A stretch of DNA of 6,519 bases. It comes from Solirubrobacterales bacterium (GTDB taxonomy: Bacteria; Actinomycetota; Thermoleophilia; Solirubrobacterales; Solirubrobacteraceae). The translations under genes and the position numbers were made by a program. The DNA lies in NCBI GenBank assembly GCA_009781575.1, contig WQXW01000104.1, positions 1 through 6,519 on the forward strand, given 5' to 3'. The notes beneath the pieces are model-generated. The model saw only the letters and a list, made by a program, of their open reading frames with translations. It was not told where the DNA came from and did not search any database. How positions within the stretch are numbered: the first letter of the stretch is position 1; the number at the start of each line of letters is the position of its first letter. Below, in pieces: positions 1-5,452 of the stretch.

Positions 1-746
1 AGGCCGCCGGCCAGATCGCCGACATCGGCGGCGGCGCGCTGATGGCGGCCTTCGGGATCATGGCCGCGCTGCGCGAGCGCGACCGCTCGGGCGAGGGTCA
101 GGTGGTGGATGTGTCGATGAGCGACGGCGCGCTCTCCTGGCTTGCGCTGGTCGCGGGGCGCTGGTTCGCCGAGGAGGTCCCGCCGCGCCGCGGGGGCCTC
201 GAGCTGGCGGGCTCGCTGATCTGTTACCGCCCCTACCGGTGCGCCGACGGCTGGATCTCGCTGGGCGCGCTGGAGCCCAAGTTCTGGCAGGCCTGGTGCC
301 GGGGGGTGGGGCGCGAGGAGCTGATCGAGCGCCAGTTCGACGCGCCCGGCTCGCCGGCGCACGCGGAGGTGGAGCGCATCTTCCTCGCGCGCTCGCGCAC
401 CGAGTGGGAGGCGTTTGGCGAGCAGCACGACTGCTGCCTCGAGCCGGTGCTCGAGCTGGAGGAGGCGCTCGCCTCGGAGCTGGTGCGCGAGCGGGAGATG
501 GTGGTCGCCATGCACCAGCCGGGCGTGGAGCGCGAGGTGCGCCAGCTGGGGCTGCCGATCAAGTTCGCCCGCACCCCCGGCCGCCACGACCGCTTGCCGG
601 GGCCGGCGCTGGGCGAGCACACCGAGCAGGCACTGGCCCAGGCCGGGTACACCGGCGAGGAGATCGCGCAACTGCTGGAGTGCGGCGCCGCGGCGGGGCC
701 GGCCATCGGCCCGCTGGGCGAGGCGGGTGTCACGTTCCGCGCCTGA
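1..746 (+). CDS. CaiB/BaiF family III CoA-transferase / alpha-methylacyl-CoA racemase-like protein (5' truncated)
   Basis: The reading frame is open from the left edge (first full codon at 3) to TGA at 744-746, giving about 247 C-terminal residues; a family member is about 360-400, so the N-terminal part lies outside the window. The visible start contains GQIADIGGGAL followed by a helix ending in ALRERDRSGEGQVVDVSMSDG, the hallmark core of CaiB/BaiF proteins. The Asp of ADIGGG (codon 21-23) aligns with the catalytic Asp of this family, and the triple glycine favours the alpha-methylacyl-CoA racemase branch. Later segments (SRTEWEAFGEQHDCCLEPVLELEEAL, then LGLPIKFARTPG) match the C-terminal lobe. 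Such enzymes epimerise 2-methylacyl-CoAs or move CoA between acids in the cytoplasm. Racemase versus transferase cannot be settled here because the other catalytic residues are missing. The first in-frame ATG (42) is internal to the domain and is not the true start. A MerR regulator follows 41 bp downstream. Confidence 0.88.
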   Translation, partial: AAGQIADIGGGALMAAFGIMAALRERDRSGEGQVVDVSMSDGALSWLALVAGRWFAEEVPPRRGGLELAGSLICYRPYRCADGWISLGALEPKFWQAWCRGVGREELIERQFDAPGSPAHAEVERIFLARSRTEWEAFGEQHDCCLEPVLELEEALASELVREREMVVAMHQPGVEREVRQLGLPIKFARTPGRHDRLPGPALGEHTEQALAQAGYTGEEIAQLLECGAAAGPAIGPLGEAGVTFRA

Positions 747-787
747 GGTGAGCGGGGCGCGATGACCCTGCGGGCGGGCGGCGCGAC

Positions 788-1501
788 ATGAGCTCGCGAG
801 CCGACGGCGACGCGATGCTGAAGATGAGTGAGCTGGCCGAGCGCTCGGGGGTCAGCGCGGGCACGATCCGCCACTACCTGCGCGAGGGGCTGCTGGGCGA
901 CGGCGCGGAGGTGCGGCGCACCAGCCGCAACATGGCCTACTACCCCGCGGAGTACGTGGAGCGGGTGGAGCTGATCAAGCGCCTGCAGGAGGAGCGGTTC
1001 ATGCCGCTGCGCGTGATCCGCGAGATGCTGCGCCACGACCCCCAGCGCGTGGAGGCGCTGATCGAGCTCGAGGATCGCATCCTGGAGCGCGCGCTGGACG
1101 CGGCGGAGCGCGAGCGCGTGTCGGCGGGGGAGGTGCGCCGGCGCTACGAGCTGCCGCGCCCCGTGCTGGAGCGGCTGGCCGACATCGGCGTGCTCACGCC
1201 CACCCGCGGCGGCTACGACCGCGACGACGTGCAGATCATCGCCGCGATCGCGCGCTTCCGCGCGGGCGGCTACGAGGAGGAGCTCGGCTTCACGGTGTAC
1301 GACACCGTGCGCTACCGCGAGGCGCTGCAGCCACTCGTCGAGGAGGAGGTGACCGCGCTGCTGGACCGTCTCGTGGGCGAGGTCGACGTGGAGCGCGCGG
1401 TCCAGATGATCGCCGCCGGCGCCGAGCCGCTGCGCGAGCTGATCGGCGCGATCCACTCAAAGCTCCTGCTCGCCGAGCTTCGCCGCCAGCGGGGCGGGTA
1501 G
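788..1501 (+). CDS. MerR-family transcriptional regulator with a probable second MerR-like winged helix
   Basis: A 237-residue protein. Residues about 11-80 form a MerR DNA-binding domain: MSELAERSGVSAGTIRHYLREGLL, a wing with RRTSRNMAYY, then YVERVELIKRLQEERFMPLRVIREML. A linker helix rich in Glu/Arg follows (about 85-110). Residues about 112-162 look like a second, shorter MerR-type module (SAGEVRRRYELPRPVLERLADIGVLTPT, GGYDRDDVQIIAAIARFRAGGY). The rest (about 168-237) is helical and may be an effector or dimerisation region; no cysteine is present, so metal sensing by Cys is unlikely. No good ribosome-binding site precedes ATG 788; ATG 815 or 824 are in-frame alternatives that would still keep the HTH intact. 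The gene lies 41 bp after the CoA-transferase-like gene and is probably co-transcribed, so it may control acyl-CoA catabolism, as the MerR-type LiuR does in proteobacteria. That role is inference; the family assignment is firm. Confidence 0.88.
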   Translation: MSSRADGDAMLKMSELAERSGVSAGTIRHYLREGLLGDGAEVRRTSRNMAYYPAEYVERVELIKRLQEERFMPLRVIREMLRHDPQRVEALIELEDRILERALDAAERERVSAGEVRRRYELPRPVLERLADIGVLTPTRGGYDRDDVQIIAAIARFRAGGYEEELGFTVYDTVRYREALQPLVEEEVTALLDRLVGEVDVERAVQMIAAGAEPLRELIGAIHSKLLLAELRRQRGG

Positions 1502-1507
1502 GCCGGC

Positions 1508-1660
1508 CGAGCAGCGTGCGTTGCGTGTTTTGTTTTTTGGATCGGTTCCGCGCGGAACGAATCCTCAAAACAAATCCCCCAACGGCGCCTCGGACAGGTG
1601 TGTTCGAAATCGGCGCGCGCCGGCGCGGGCGGGCCCAAGCGGGCGCCGAGGGCTTTGATC
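1508..1660 (+). repeat. Dispersed palindrome-centred repeat, copy 1
   Basis: The core 1508-1607 aligns without gaps to 5453-5552 (91 of 100 identical by hand count). A second block, 1629-1660, aligns to 5593-5623 with a 1-nt indel; the spacer between blocks is 21 nt here and 40 nt in copy 2. The core is centred on the perfect palindrome GTTCCGCGCGGAAC (1545-1558), with outer arms GTTG (1520-1523)/CAAC (1580-1583) and TTTGTTTT (1529-1536)/AAAACAAA (1567-1574), so a hairpin of about 64 nt with internal mismatches can form. The second block holds a small hairpin, GCCC-AAGC-GGGC (1633-1644), enclosed by CGGCGC (1621-1626)/GCGCCG (1643-1648) as an alternative pairing. The AT-rich arms contrast with the surrounding GC-rich DNA. 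The element fills most of the gap between the merR gene and the nitrilase promoter. It could be a REP/MITE-like element or a structured RNA; no coding potential is convincing. Confidence 0.85.
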
Positions 1661-1699
1661 AAGCTGATCCGTCCCCCATCAACCCGATCAAACTCCCGC

Positions 1700-1705
1700 T
1701 ATGCT
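1700..1705 (+). promoter_or_regulatory. Candidate -10 element of the nitrilase-tetR operon
   Basis: TATGCT resembles the housekeeping -10 consensus and stands out in GC-rich DNA. It lies 13 nt before a TetR-type operator and 64 nt before the GTG start. No convincing -35 is seen at the expected distance. A start site near 1712 would place the operator just downstream of it, compatible with repression. This is a motif-level call only. Confidence 0.4.
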
Positions 1706-1718
1706 TGGGCCGACTGGG

Positions 1719-1738
1719 TTGACTGACTGGTCAATCTA
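1719..1738 (+). promoter_or_regulatory. Candidate TetR/FadR-type operator upstream of the nitrilase-tetR operon
   Basis: TTGACTGACTGGTCAATCTA is an imperfect palindrome: the inner 16 bases GACTGACTGGTCAATC match their own reverse complement at 12 of 16 positions, and all differences are transitions. The TGAC-TGAC/GTCA-ATC arrangement resembles operators of TetR-family regulators of fatty-acid or acyl-CoA genes. It lies between a candidate -10 box (1700-1705) and the AGGAGG of the first gene, and a TetR-type gene is the second gene of this operon, so autoregulation is the simplest reading. Binding is inferred, not shown. Confidence 0.5.
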
Positions 1739-1769
1739 GTTGTCCCATTCCCGCAGGAGGGTCCCTCCC

Positions 1770-2627
1770 GTGAAGGCCGCGGCAGTCCAGCTCAACTCAA
1801 CCGCCGACAGGGCGGGGAACATCGAGGCGGCGGACCGTCTCACGCGAGCGGCGGTCGCCCAGGGCGCCACGCTGGTGGTGCTGCCGGAGAAGTGGCCCGC
1901 GATCGGCGCCGATGAGCAGATGCGCGACACCGCGGAGGAGCTGGAGGGGCCGTCGGTGAGCTGGGCGCGCGCGATCGCGCGCGAGCTCCACATCGACCTG
2001 GTCGCCGGGTCGTTCCTCGAGCGCGTGCCGGGGCAGGAGCGGCTGTCCAACACCTCGCTCCACATCGACCCGCGCGGGGAGATCCGCGCGAGCTATCGCA
2101 AGATCCACATGTTCGACGTCGAGATCGAGGGGCGCGCGTACCGCGAGTCCCAGCTGGAGGAGCCCGGCGGGGAGATCGTGCTGAGCGCGAGCCGGGAGGG
2201 GGTGCAGCTGGGGCTGTCGATCTGTTACGACCTGCGCTTCCCCGAGCTCTTCCGGATCCTCGCGGTGCGCGGCGCGCGCGTGATCGCGCTGCCGTCGGCC
2301 TTCACGCTGCCCACCACCCGCGACCACTGGGAGGTGCTGGTGCGCGCGCGCGCGATCGAGAACCAGGTGTTCGTGGTGGCCGCCAACCAGGTCGGCGCCC
2401 ACCCCGGCGGCCACCACTCGGGCGGTCGCTCGCTGATCGTCGACCCGTGGGGCGCGGTGCTGGCCGACGGCGGCGACGCACGACCCGGCTGTGTCACCGC
2501 GGCGCTCGACCTGGAGCGCCAGCGCGAGGTGCGCGCGCGCCTGCCCTCACTGGCCAACCGCCGTGAGGAGGCCTATCGCTGGCCCCAGCACCGGCCCCGC
2601 GACCGGCCGCAGGAGGCGTTGCGATGA
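1770..2627 (+). CDS. Nitrilase-superfamily carbon-nitrogen hydrolase (deaminated-glutathione amidase / Nit1-like)
   Basis: Starting at GTG 1770 gives 285 residues, the usual size. This start is preferred because AGGAGG (1755-1760) sits 9 nt upstream and the product then begins with the family's KAAAVQLNS strand; a TTG at 1740 would overlap the operator region and add ten non-family residues. The complete Glu-Lys-Cys triad is visible: Glu40 in LVVLPEKW, Lys111 in SYRKIHMFD and Cys152 in LGLSICYDLRFPEL. The YRKIHMFDV and CYDLRFPEL motifs point to the Nit1/Nit2 branch, whose members hydrolyse amides such as deaminated glutathione or alpha-keto-glutaramate in the cytoplasm by a thioester mechanism. 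The exact substrate cannot be read from sequence. The stop codon overlaps the start of the following TetR gene (ATGA, 2624-2627), so the two are translationally coupled. The nearby CGFS glutaredoxin makes a glutathione link possible but unproven. Confidence 0.9.
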   Translation: MKAAAVQLNSTADRAGNIEAADRLTRAAVAQGATLVVLPEKWPAIGADEQMRDTAEELEGPSVSWARAIARELHIDLVAGSFLERVPGQERLSNTSLHIDPRGEIRASYRKIHMFDVEIEGRAYRESQLEEPGGEIVLSASREGVQLGLSICYDLRFPELFRILAVRGARVIALPSAFTLPTTRDHWEVLVRARAIENQVFVVAANQVGAHPGGHHSGGRSLIVDPWGAVLADGGDARPGCVTAALDLERQREVRARLPSLANRREEAYRWPQHRPRDRPQEALR

Positions 2628-3238
2628 GCACCTCCCCGCGGGTGCGCGCGGCGGCGGCCGACAAGCGCCGCGCGATCCTCGACGCGGCGGTGCGCGTGTT
2701 CGCGCGCCAGGGCTTCCACGCGTGCCGCGTGGCCGACATCGCCGACGAGGCCGGCGTGGCGTACGGGCTGGTGTACCACTACTTCTCCTCCAAGGACGAG
2801 GTGCTGGACACGCTCTTTTTGGAGCGGTGGAACGTGCTGTTGGATACGATCCGCACGGTCGACGGCGAAGCGATCGTGGCGCGCGAGAAGCTGCAGGCGA
2901 TCGCGTCGTTCATCGTCGAGAGCTACCGCCACGACCCCGACGTGATGAAGGTGATCATCGTGGAGGTCACGCGCGCGGCCAACTCGTTCGGGCGGCGCCA
3001 CCTGGGCGACATCCGCGAGGCCTACCGCATGATCGCCGCGATCGTGACCGACGCGCAGGCGGACGGCACGCTCAGGGACGACATCGATGCCGAGTTCGCC
3101 GCGATGGCGTTCTACGGGGCGATCGAGCAGGTGCTGACCGGCTGGATCTTCGGGCTGCTGCCCAGCGGCGAGGAGCAGTTCGAGCAGGCCAAGCGCCTGG
3201 TGGTCGAGACGGTGTACGGCGGCTTGCAGGCGCGGTAG
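2624..3238 (+). CDS. TetR/AcrR-family transcriptional regulator (FadR-like)
   Basis: A 204-residue one-domain TetR repressor. The N-terminal DNA-binding domain runs from about residue 12 to 60: KRRAILDAAVRVFARQGFHACRVADIADEAG, then VAYGLVYHYFSSKDEVL, where VADIADEAGVAYGLVYHYF is the helix-turn-helix. The C-terminal helical ligand-binding domain includes SYRHDPDVMKVIIVEVTRAAN and MAFYGAIEQVLTGWIF, a pattern I associate with FadR/YsiA-like regulators that sense acyl-CoAs; that subfamily call is tentative. The start is well supported: AGGAGG at 2611-2616 lies 7 nt upstream, inside the end of the nitrilase gene, and the genes overlap by ATGA. The palindrome at 1719-1738 is a likely target, making this an autoregulated operon. 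What ligand it senses, and whether it also controls other loci such as the DegV gene, is not visible. Confidence 0.88.
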   Translation: MSTSPRVRAAAADKRRAILDAAVRVFARQGFHACRVADIADEAGVAYGLVYHYFSSKDEVLDTLFLERWNVLLDTIRTVDGEAIVAREKLQAIASFIVESYRHDPDVMKVIIVEVTRAANSFGRRHLGDIREAYRMIAAIVTDAQADGTLRDDIDAEFAAMAFYGAIEQVLTGWIFGLLPSGEEQFEQAKRLVVETVYGGLQAR

Positions 3239-3266
3239 CGCAAGTGCTCTCGTGGGCGCGGCCGAC

Positions 3267-3272
3267 TAAACT
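3267..3272 (+). promoter_or_regulatory. Candidate -10 element of the small membrane-protein operon
   Basis: TAAACT lies 9 nt before the ATG at 3282, in the 43-bp gap after the TetR gene. The distance would put the transcription start 2-3 nt before the ATG, that is a nearly leaderless message, and no good ribosome-binding site is seen before that ATG (only AAGG with poor spacing). No -35 is recognisable. Confidence 0.4.
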
Positions 3273-3281
3273 CCCAAGGCG

Positions 3282-3416
3282 ATGGAGAGCGACCTGAGCA
3301 AGCGAATCATGTGGTCCGGCCTCGTGGCCGCTCTCGGCGCTCTGGCGGGCAAGCTCGCGCAGCTCACCGCCACGAGCGTGTGGCGGAGGGTCTTCGACGA
3401 GGAGCCACCCGAGTGA
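3282..3416 (+). CDS. Small membrane protein, 44 aa, DUF4235-like
   Basis: A short frame that is easily missed: ATG 3282 to TGA 3414-3416. The product starts MESDLSKRIMW, continues with a hydrophobic/alanine-rich stretch (about residues 11-30) and ends TSVWRRVFDEEPPE. The pattern of a short membrane-facing helix followed by W-x-x-V-x-x-E-x-PP resembles the end of DUF4235 proteins, which are small actinobacterial membrane proteins of unknown function, though this one is shorter than usual. Its stop overlaps the GTG start of the next gene (GTGA, 3413-3416), strong evidence that it is translated as the first gene of the four-gene cluster. A candidate -10 box is placed just upstream. Function unknown. 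Confidence 0.65.
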   Translation: MESDLSKRIMWSGLVAALGALAGKLAQLTATSVWRRVFDEEPPE

Positions 3417-3619
3417 GCGACACCCCCCAGGGCGAGAGCATGATGGGCGCGGTCCACTCCGACAACGGCATGGGCCCCGGCCACGAGCTTTCCGACACGG
3501 TCGCCGGCGGCCTCTCCGTGCGAGACCGCCGCCCGGAGGTGGCGGTGGGCGCCGCGTTCGCCGGCGGCCTGCTGCTGGCGATGCTGCTGCGCCGCGTGCG
3601 GTCGCGGGACGATGGCTGA
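3413..3619 (+). CDS. Small single-pass membrane protein, 68 aa, unknown function
   Basis: GTG 3413 is preferred over the longer in-frame start at 3311, because the longer form would read through the upstream 44-aa gene in another frame, while GTG 3413 gives a 4-bp GTGA overlap typical of coupled genes. The product has a polar, Gly/Asp/His-containing N-terminal part (residues 1-40) and one predicted transmembrane helix near the C-terminus (PEVAVGAAFAGGLLLAMLL, about 41-59) closed by a basic RRVRSR tail. The tail module resembles that of the DUF3618-like gene at 4169 (GAAVAGFLVGSVLIGRRR), so the two may share membrane topology. I recognise no named family. It overlaps the next gene by 8 bp. Confidence 0.65.
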   Translation: MSDTPQGESMMGAVHSDNGMGPGHELSDTVAGGLSVRDRRPEVAVGAAFAGGLLLAMLLRRVRSRDDG

Positions 3620-4169
3620 GCGCGCGTCCGCCGGGCAGCCCATGCCCGCCGAGCAGCGCGCGCCAACTGAGCAGCGCGCGCCCGCCGAGCAGAACGGCGC
3701 GGCCCACCGCAACGGCCCGCCCCAGAACATCGCGGTGGCCATCGCGGAGGTCTCCGAACGCGCGACCACGCTCGTGCACGAGGAGATCGAGCTGGCCAAG
3801 GCGGAGGTCGCCGAGAAGGTGGCCACGCTCGCGCGCGGCGCCGCGGTGGGCGCGGTGGCCGGCGTGTTCATCATCACCGCGCTGCTGTTCGTGCTGGTCG
3901 GCTGCGCCTGGCTGCTCTACTACGGGCTGAAAATCGGCAGCCCGTTCGCGTACTTCTGGGGATTCTTCATCATGGCCGCCATCCTCGTGGTGCTCGGCGC
4001 GATCGCCGGCTACGGGGCCGCGCGCGCGCTGAGGTCGGGCACGCCACCGGTGCCGGAGATGGCGATCGAGGAGGCCCGCCGCATCCGGTCCACCGTGGCG
4101 GCCGGCGACCCGGGTGGCCCGGGCAGCCCGGCTGGCCCGGCCGGCCCGAATGAGGAGGGGAGGAGCTGA
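3612..4169 (+). CDS. Putative actinobacterial holin-X / phage holin superfamily III-like membrane protein (PF07332-like)
   Basis: A 185-residue protein with, in order: a disordered N-terminus carrying an AEQRAP repeat (about residues 13-28); an amphipathic, charged helix AIAEVSERATTLVHEEIELAKAEVAEKVATLARG (about 43-76); two transmembrane helices (about 79-105 and 112-137); and a C-terminal tail rich in Gly and Pro (GGPGSPAGPAGP). The ERATTLVHEEIELAKAEV helix followed by two membrane spans is the signature of the family annotated as putative actinobacterial holin-X, DUF1469-like. Despite the name, these are normally chromosomal envelope proteins and no phage genes surround this one. Membrane location with cytoplasmic charged helix is inferred. 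The start overlaps the previous stop by 8 bp and the stop overlaps the next ATG (TGATG), so it is coupled on both sides. ATG 3642 is an alternative start. Function in the cell is unknown. Confidence 0.82.
   Translation: MAERASAGQPMPAEQRAPTEQRAPAEQNGAAHRNGPPQNIAVAIAEVSERATTLVHEEIELAKAEVAEKVATLARGAAVGAVAGVFIITALLFVLVGCAWLLYYGLKIGSPFAYFWGFFIMAAILVVLGAIAGYGAARALRSGTPPVPEMAIEEARRIRSTVAAGDPGGPGSPAGPAGPNEEGRS
3645..3692 (+). repeat. Short 18-bp tandem repeat within the holin-X-like gene
   Basis: The unit GAGCAGCGCGCGCC plus four bases is present at 3651-3668 and 3669-3686, with a partial third unit from 3687 (GAGCAG) and a preceding CCCGCC at 3645. It encodes AEQRAP-TEQRAP-AEQ in the disordered N-terminus. 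Such in-frame repeats readily vary in copy number between strains. Confidence 0.7.
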
Positions 4170-4387
4170 TGGCCCAGCGCTCCAGCGCCGAGATCCGCAA
4201 CTCGATCGAGGCCAACCGCGCCGAGCTGGCGGTGTCGATCGAGAAACTGCGCGGCGAGGTCGCCGAGCTCACCGACTGGCGCGCCCAGCTCCAGCGCCAC
4301 CGCAAAGAGGTGCTGATCGGCGCCGCGGTGGCGGGCTTCCTGGTGGGCAGCGTGCTCATCGGCCGCCGCCGCGGCCGCCGCCGCTGA
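4169..4387 (+). CDS. DUF3618-like small membrane protein
   Basis: A 72-residue protein matching the actinobacterial DUF3618 pattern: a charged N-terminal helix with RSSAEIRNSIEANRAELAVSIEKLRGEVAEL (about residues 4-34), a short linker, one transmembrane helix (EVLIGAAVAGFLVGSVLIG, about 47-65) and a strongly basic C-terminus (RRRGRRR) that should stay in the cytoplasm. A purine-rich stretch GAGGGGAGGAG just before the ATG serves as ribosome-binding site, and the ATG shares one base with the upstream stop (TGATG). DUF3618 genes commonly sit next to holin-X-like genes in Actinomycetota, and this neighbourhood fits that rule. It is the last gene of the four-gene cluster. Function unknown; a role in envelope organisation or stress is inferred only from company and topology. 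Confidence 0.85.
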   Translation: MAQRSSAEIRNSIEANRAELAVSIEKLRGEVAELTDWRAQLQRHRKEVLIGAAVAGFLVGSVLIGRRRGRRR

Positions 4388-4407
4388 GGCCGCGGCCGCG
4401 GCCGCGG
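4388..4407 (+). repeat. GGCCGC tandem tract after the DUF3618-like gene
   Basis: GGCCGCGGCCGCGGCCGCGG begins directly after the stop codon and continues the GCC/GCCG-rich end of the gene. It is about three copies of a 6-bp unit and is self-complementary, so it can fold on itself. Probably a simple-sequence tract; a structural role in transcript ending is possible. Confidence 0.6.
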
Positions 4408-4467
4408 AAGCTTGCCGCGACCGCCGACGCCGGGCGTGCGTGCCCGCTGAGGGGCCGAGGCTGACGG

Positions 4468-4505
4468 GACCGCGGCGGCTGCGCCGCTGACCGCGGCGGC
4501 TGCGC
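4468..4505. terminator. Tandem hairpins with a 17-bp direct repeat at the convergent junction (possible bidirectional terminator)
   Basis: GACCGCGGCGGCTGCGC occurs at 4468-4484 and again at 4489-4505. The first copy closes a hairpin GCGGCG-GCTG-CGCCGC (4472-4487); the second can pair CCGCG/CGCGG around a 7-nt loop. They lie between the end of the plus-strand membrane cluster (4387) and the end of minus-strand degV (4511), where both transcripts must stop. There is no U-tract on either strand, so this would not be a classical intrinsic terminator; tract-less hairpins are proposed terminators in GC-rich actinobacteria. Confidence 0.4.
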
Positions 4506-4510
4506 GGCGA

Positions 4511-5374
4511 TCAGCGGACCAGCGAGGAGGGGATCCCGCCGACCCCGAGCAGGCCGGGGCCGGTGTAGGTGCCGATCACGGGGCCGACCTCGGAGACGAA
4601 CAGGGGGTCGTCGCCGAGCACCTCGCGGCCGCGCTCGACCAGGCGCTGCGCCTGCTCGGGCGCGCGGATGTGTTGCACCGCCCAGCCGTCGAGCCCGTGC
4701 TGGCGCAGCTCCTGTGTGTACTCGACCATGCGCTCGAACGCGCGCGAGGAGGTGCGCACCCGCTCGACCGGCGTGATCTCCGATCCCAGCGTGAGGATCG
4801 GCTTGATGCGGAGCGTGGTGCCGAGCCACGCCTGGGCCTTGCCGATGCGCCCGCCGCGGCGCAGATACTCGAGCGTGTCCACGCAGAACCAGATCCTCAG
4901 CGCCTCGCGCGCGGAGCGGATCGCGCGGGCCACGGTGGCGCGATCGGCGCCCTGGCGCGCGGCGGCGGCGCCGGCGAGCAGCACCAGGCCGAGCCCTCCG
5001 CAGGCGGTCTCGGAGTCGATCAGCTCGACCCGCTCGGCGAGGCCGCGCTCGGCCAGGAGATCGCGCGCCTGGCGCGCGGCTTCGCAGGTGCCGGAGATCC
5101 CGCCGGCGAGGTGCACGGACACGATCTCCTTGCCCTGCTCCAGCAGCGGCTCCCACACGGCGAGGAAGTCGCCGATCGAGGGCTGGGAGGTGGTGGGCAG
5201 CGCGGCGTCGGAGCCCAGGCGCGCGTAGAACTCGGCGAAGCTCGGCATCGCGCTCTCGCGCGACGGCGAGCCGTCCCAGCCCACGTAGAGGCTGACCTCG
5301 TGTATCCCCTCCTGCTGCGCGCGCTCGCGCGGGAGGTAGTGGGTGCTGTCGCTGACCACCACCACGTCCGCCAT
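4511..5374 (-). CDS. degV: DegV-family protein (fatty-acid-binding FakB-like)
   Basis: A 287-residue protein, the normal DegV length. Family motifs appear in order: VVVVSDSTHYLP at the N-terminus, LPTTSQPS (residues 59-66), HLAGGISGTCEAA (88-100), ELIDSETACGGLGLVLL, then FCVDTLEYLRRGGRIGKAQAWLGTTLRIKPIL, and IGTYTGPGLLGVG near the C-terminus. DegV proteins bind a fatty acid in a pocket; FakB members present it to the kinase FakA for phosphorylation and use in phospholipid synthesis. No fakA-like gene is in this window. Two places differ from the usual pattern: the common Ser before the SGT loop appears as Ala90, and the common His of G-x-H-x-GPG is Tyr270 (codon 4565-4567). Both are thought to help hold the fatty-acid carboxylate. 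The gene is transcribed away from the repeat copy at 5453-5623. Its ATG lacks a good ribosome-binding site. Confidence 0.9.
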   Translation of the reverse strand: MADVVVVSDSTHYLPRERAQQEGIHEVSLYVGWDGSPSRESAMPSFAEFYARLGSDAALPTTSQPSIGDFLAVWEPLLEQGKEIVSVHLAGGISGTCEAARQARDLLAERGLAERVELIDSETACGGLGLVLLAGAAAARQGADRATVARAIRSAREALRIWFCVDTLEYLRRGGRIGKAQAWLGTTLRIKPILTLGSEITPVERVRTSSRAFERMVEYTQELRQHGLDGWAVQHIRAPEQAQRLVERGREVLGDDPLFVSEVGPVIGTYTGPGLLGVGGIPSSLVR

Positions 5375-5383
5375 AGTCGGCGG

Positions 5384-5389
5384 ACCCTA
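5384..5389 (-). promoter_or_regulatory. Weak candidate -10 element of degV
   Basis: On the minus strand TAGGGT ends 9 nt before the degV ATG, at the same distance as -10-like boxes before other genes in this window. It is a poor match to the consensus and no -35 is seen. Alternatively degV is read through from bolA-grxD. Confidence 0.2.
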
Positions 5390-5452
5390 CAGCATGTAAA
5401 CGGCGCCACCACCGCGGGCCGGCGAGGGGCGCCCGAGGGGGGCGCCGGCGGG

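Noticed and set aside
233..1456. Long minus-strand open frame of 407 codons opposite the CoA-transferase and merR genes
   Set aside because: It is His/Arg/Ala-rich low-complexity translation of the opposite strand of two clear genes, a normal effect of GC-rich codon bias, and crosses both genes and their gap.
1520..1583. Repeat hairpin as a classical intrinsic terminator of merR
   Set aside because: The bases after the stem are AAAACAAAT, with no T-run, and the same element in copy 2 lies in the opposite orientation to its neighbours.
1590..1607. Possible actinobacterial SOS (LexA) box, TCGGAC-AGGTGT-GTTCGA
   Set aside because: The half-sites are separated by 6 bases where the LexA consensus needs 4, and one half-site has a mismatch.
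1655..1691. Three ATCAA/GATCAA words upstream of the nitrilase promoter (1658, 1678, 1687) as a regulator array
   Set aside because: Spacing is irregular, the first belongs to the repeat's conserved end, and the words are too short to stand out.
1516..1722. Short plus-strand frame of 68 codons through repeat copy 1
   Set aside because: It simply translates the palindromic repeat, has no ribosome-binding site, and the same frame is not preserved in copy 2.
3612..4169. Prophage remnant suggested by the holin-X-like name
   Set aside because: No phage structural, lysis or integrase genes are present, and the neighbours are typical chromosomal actinobacterial small membrane genes.
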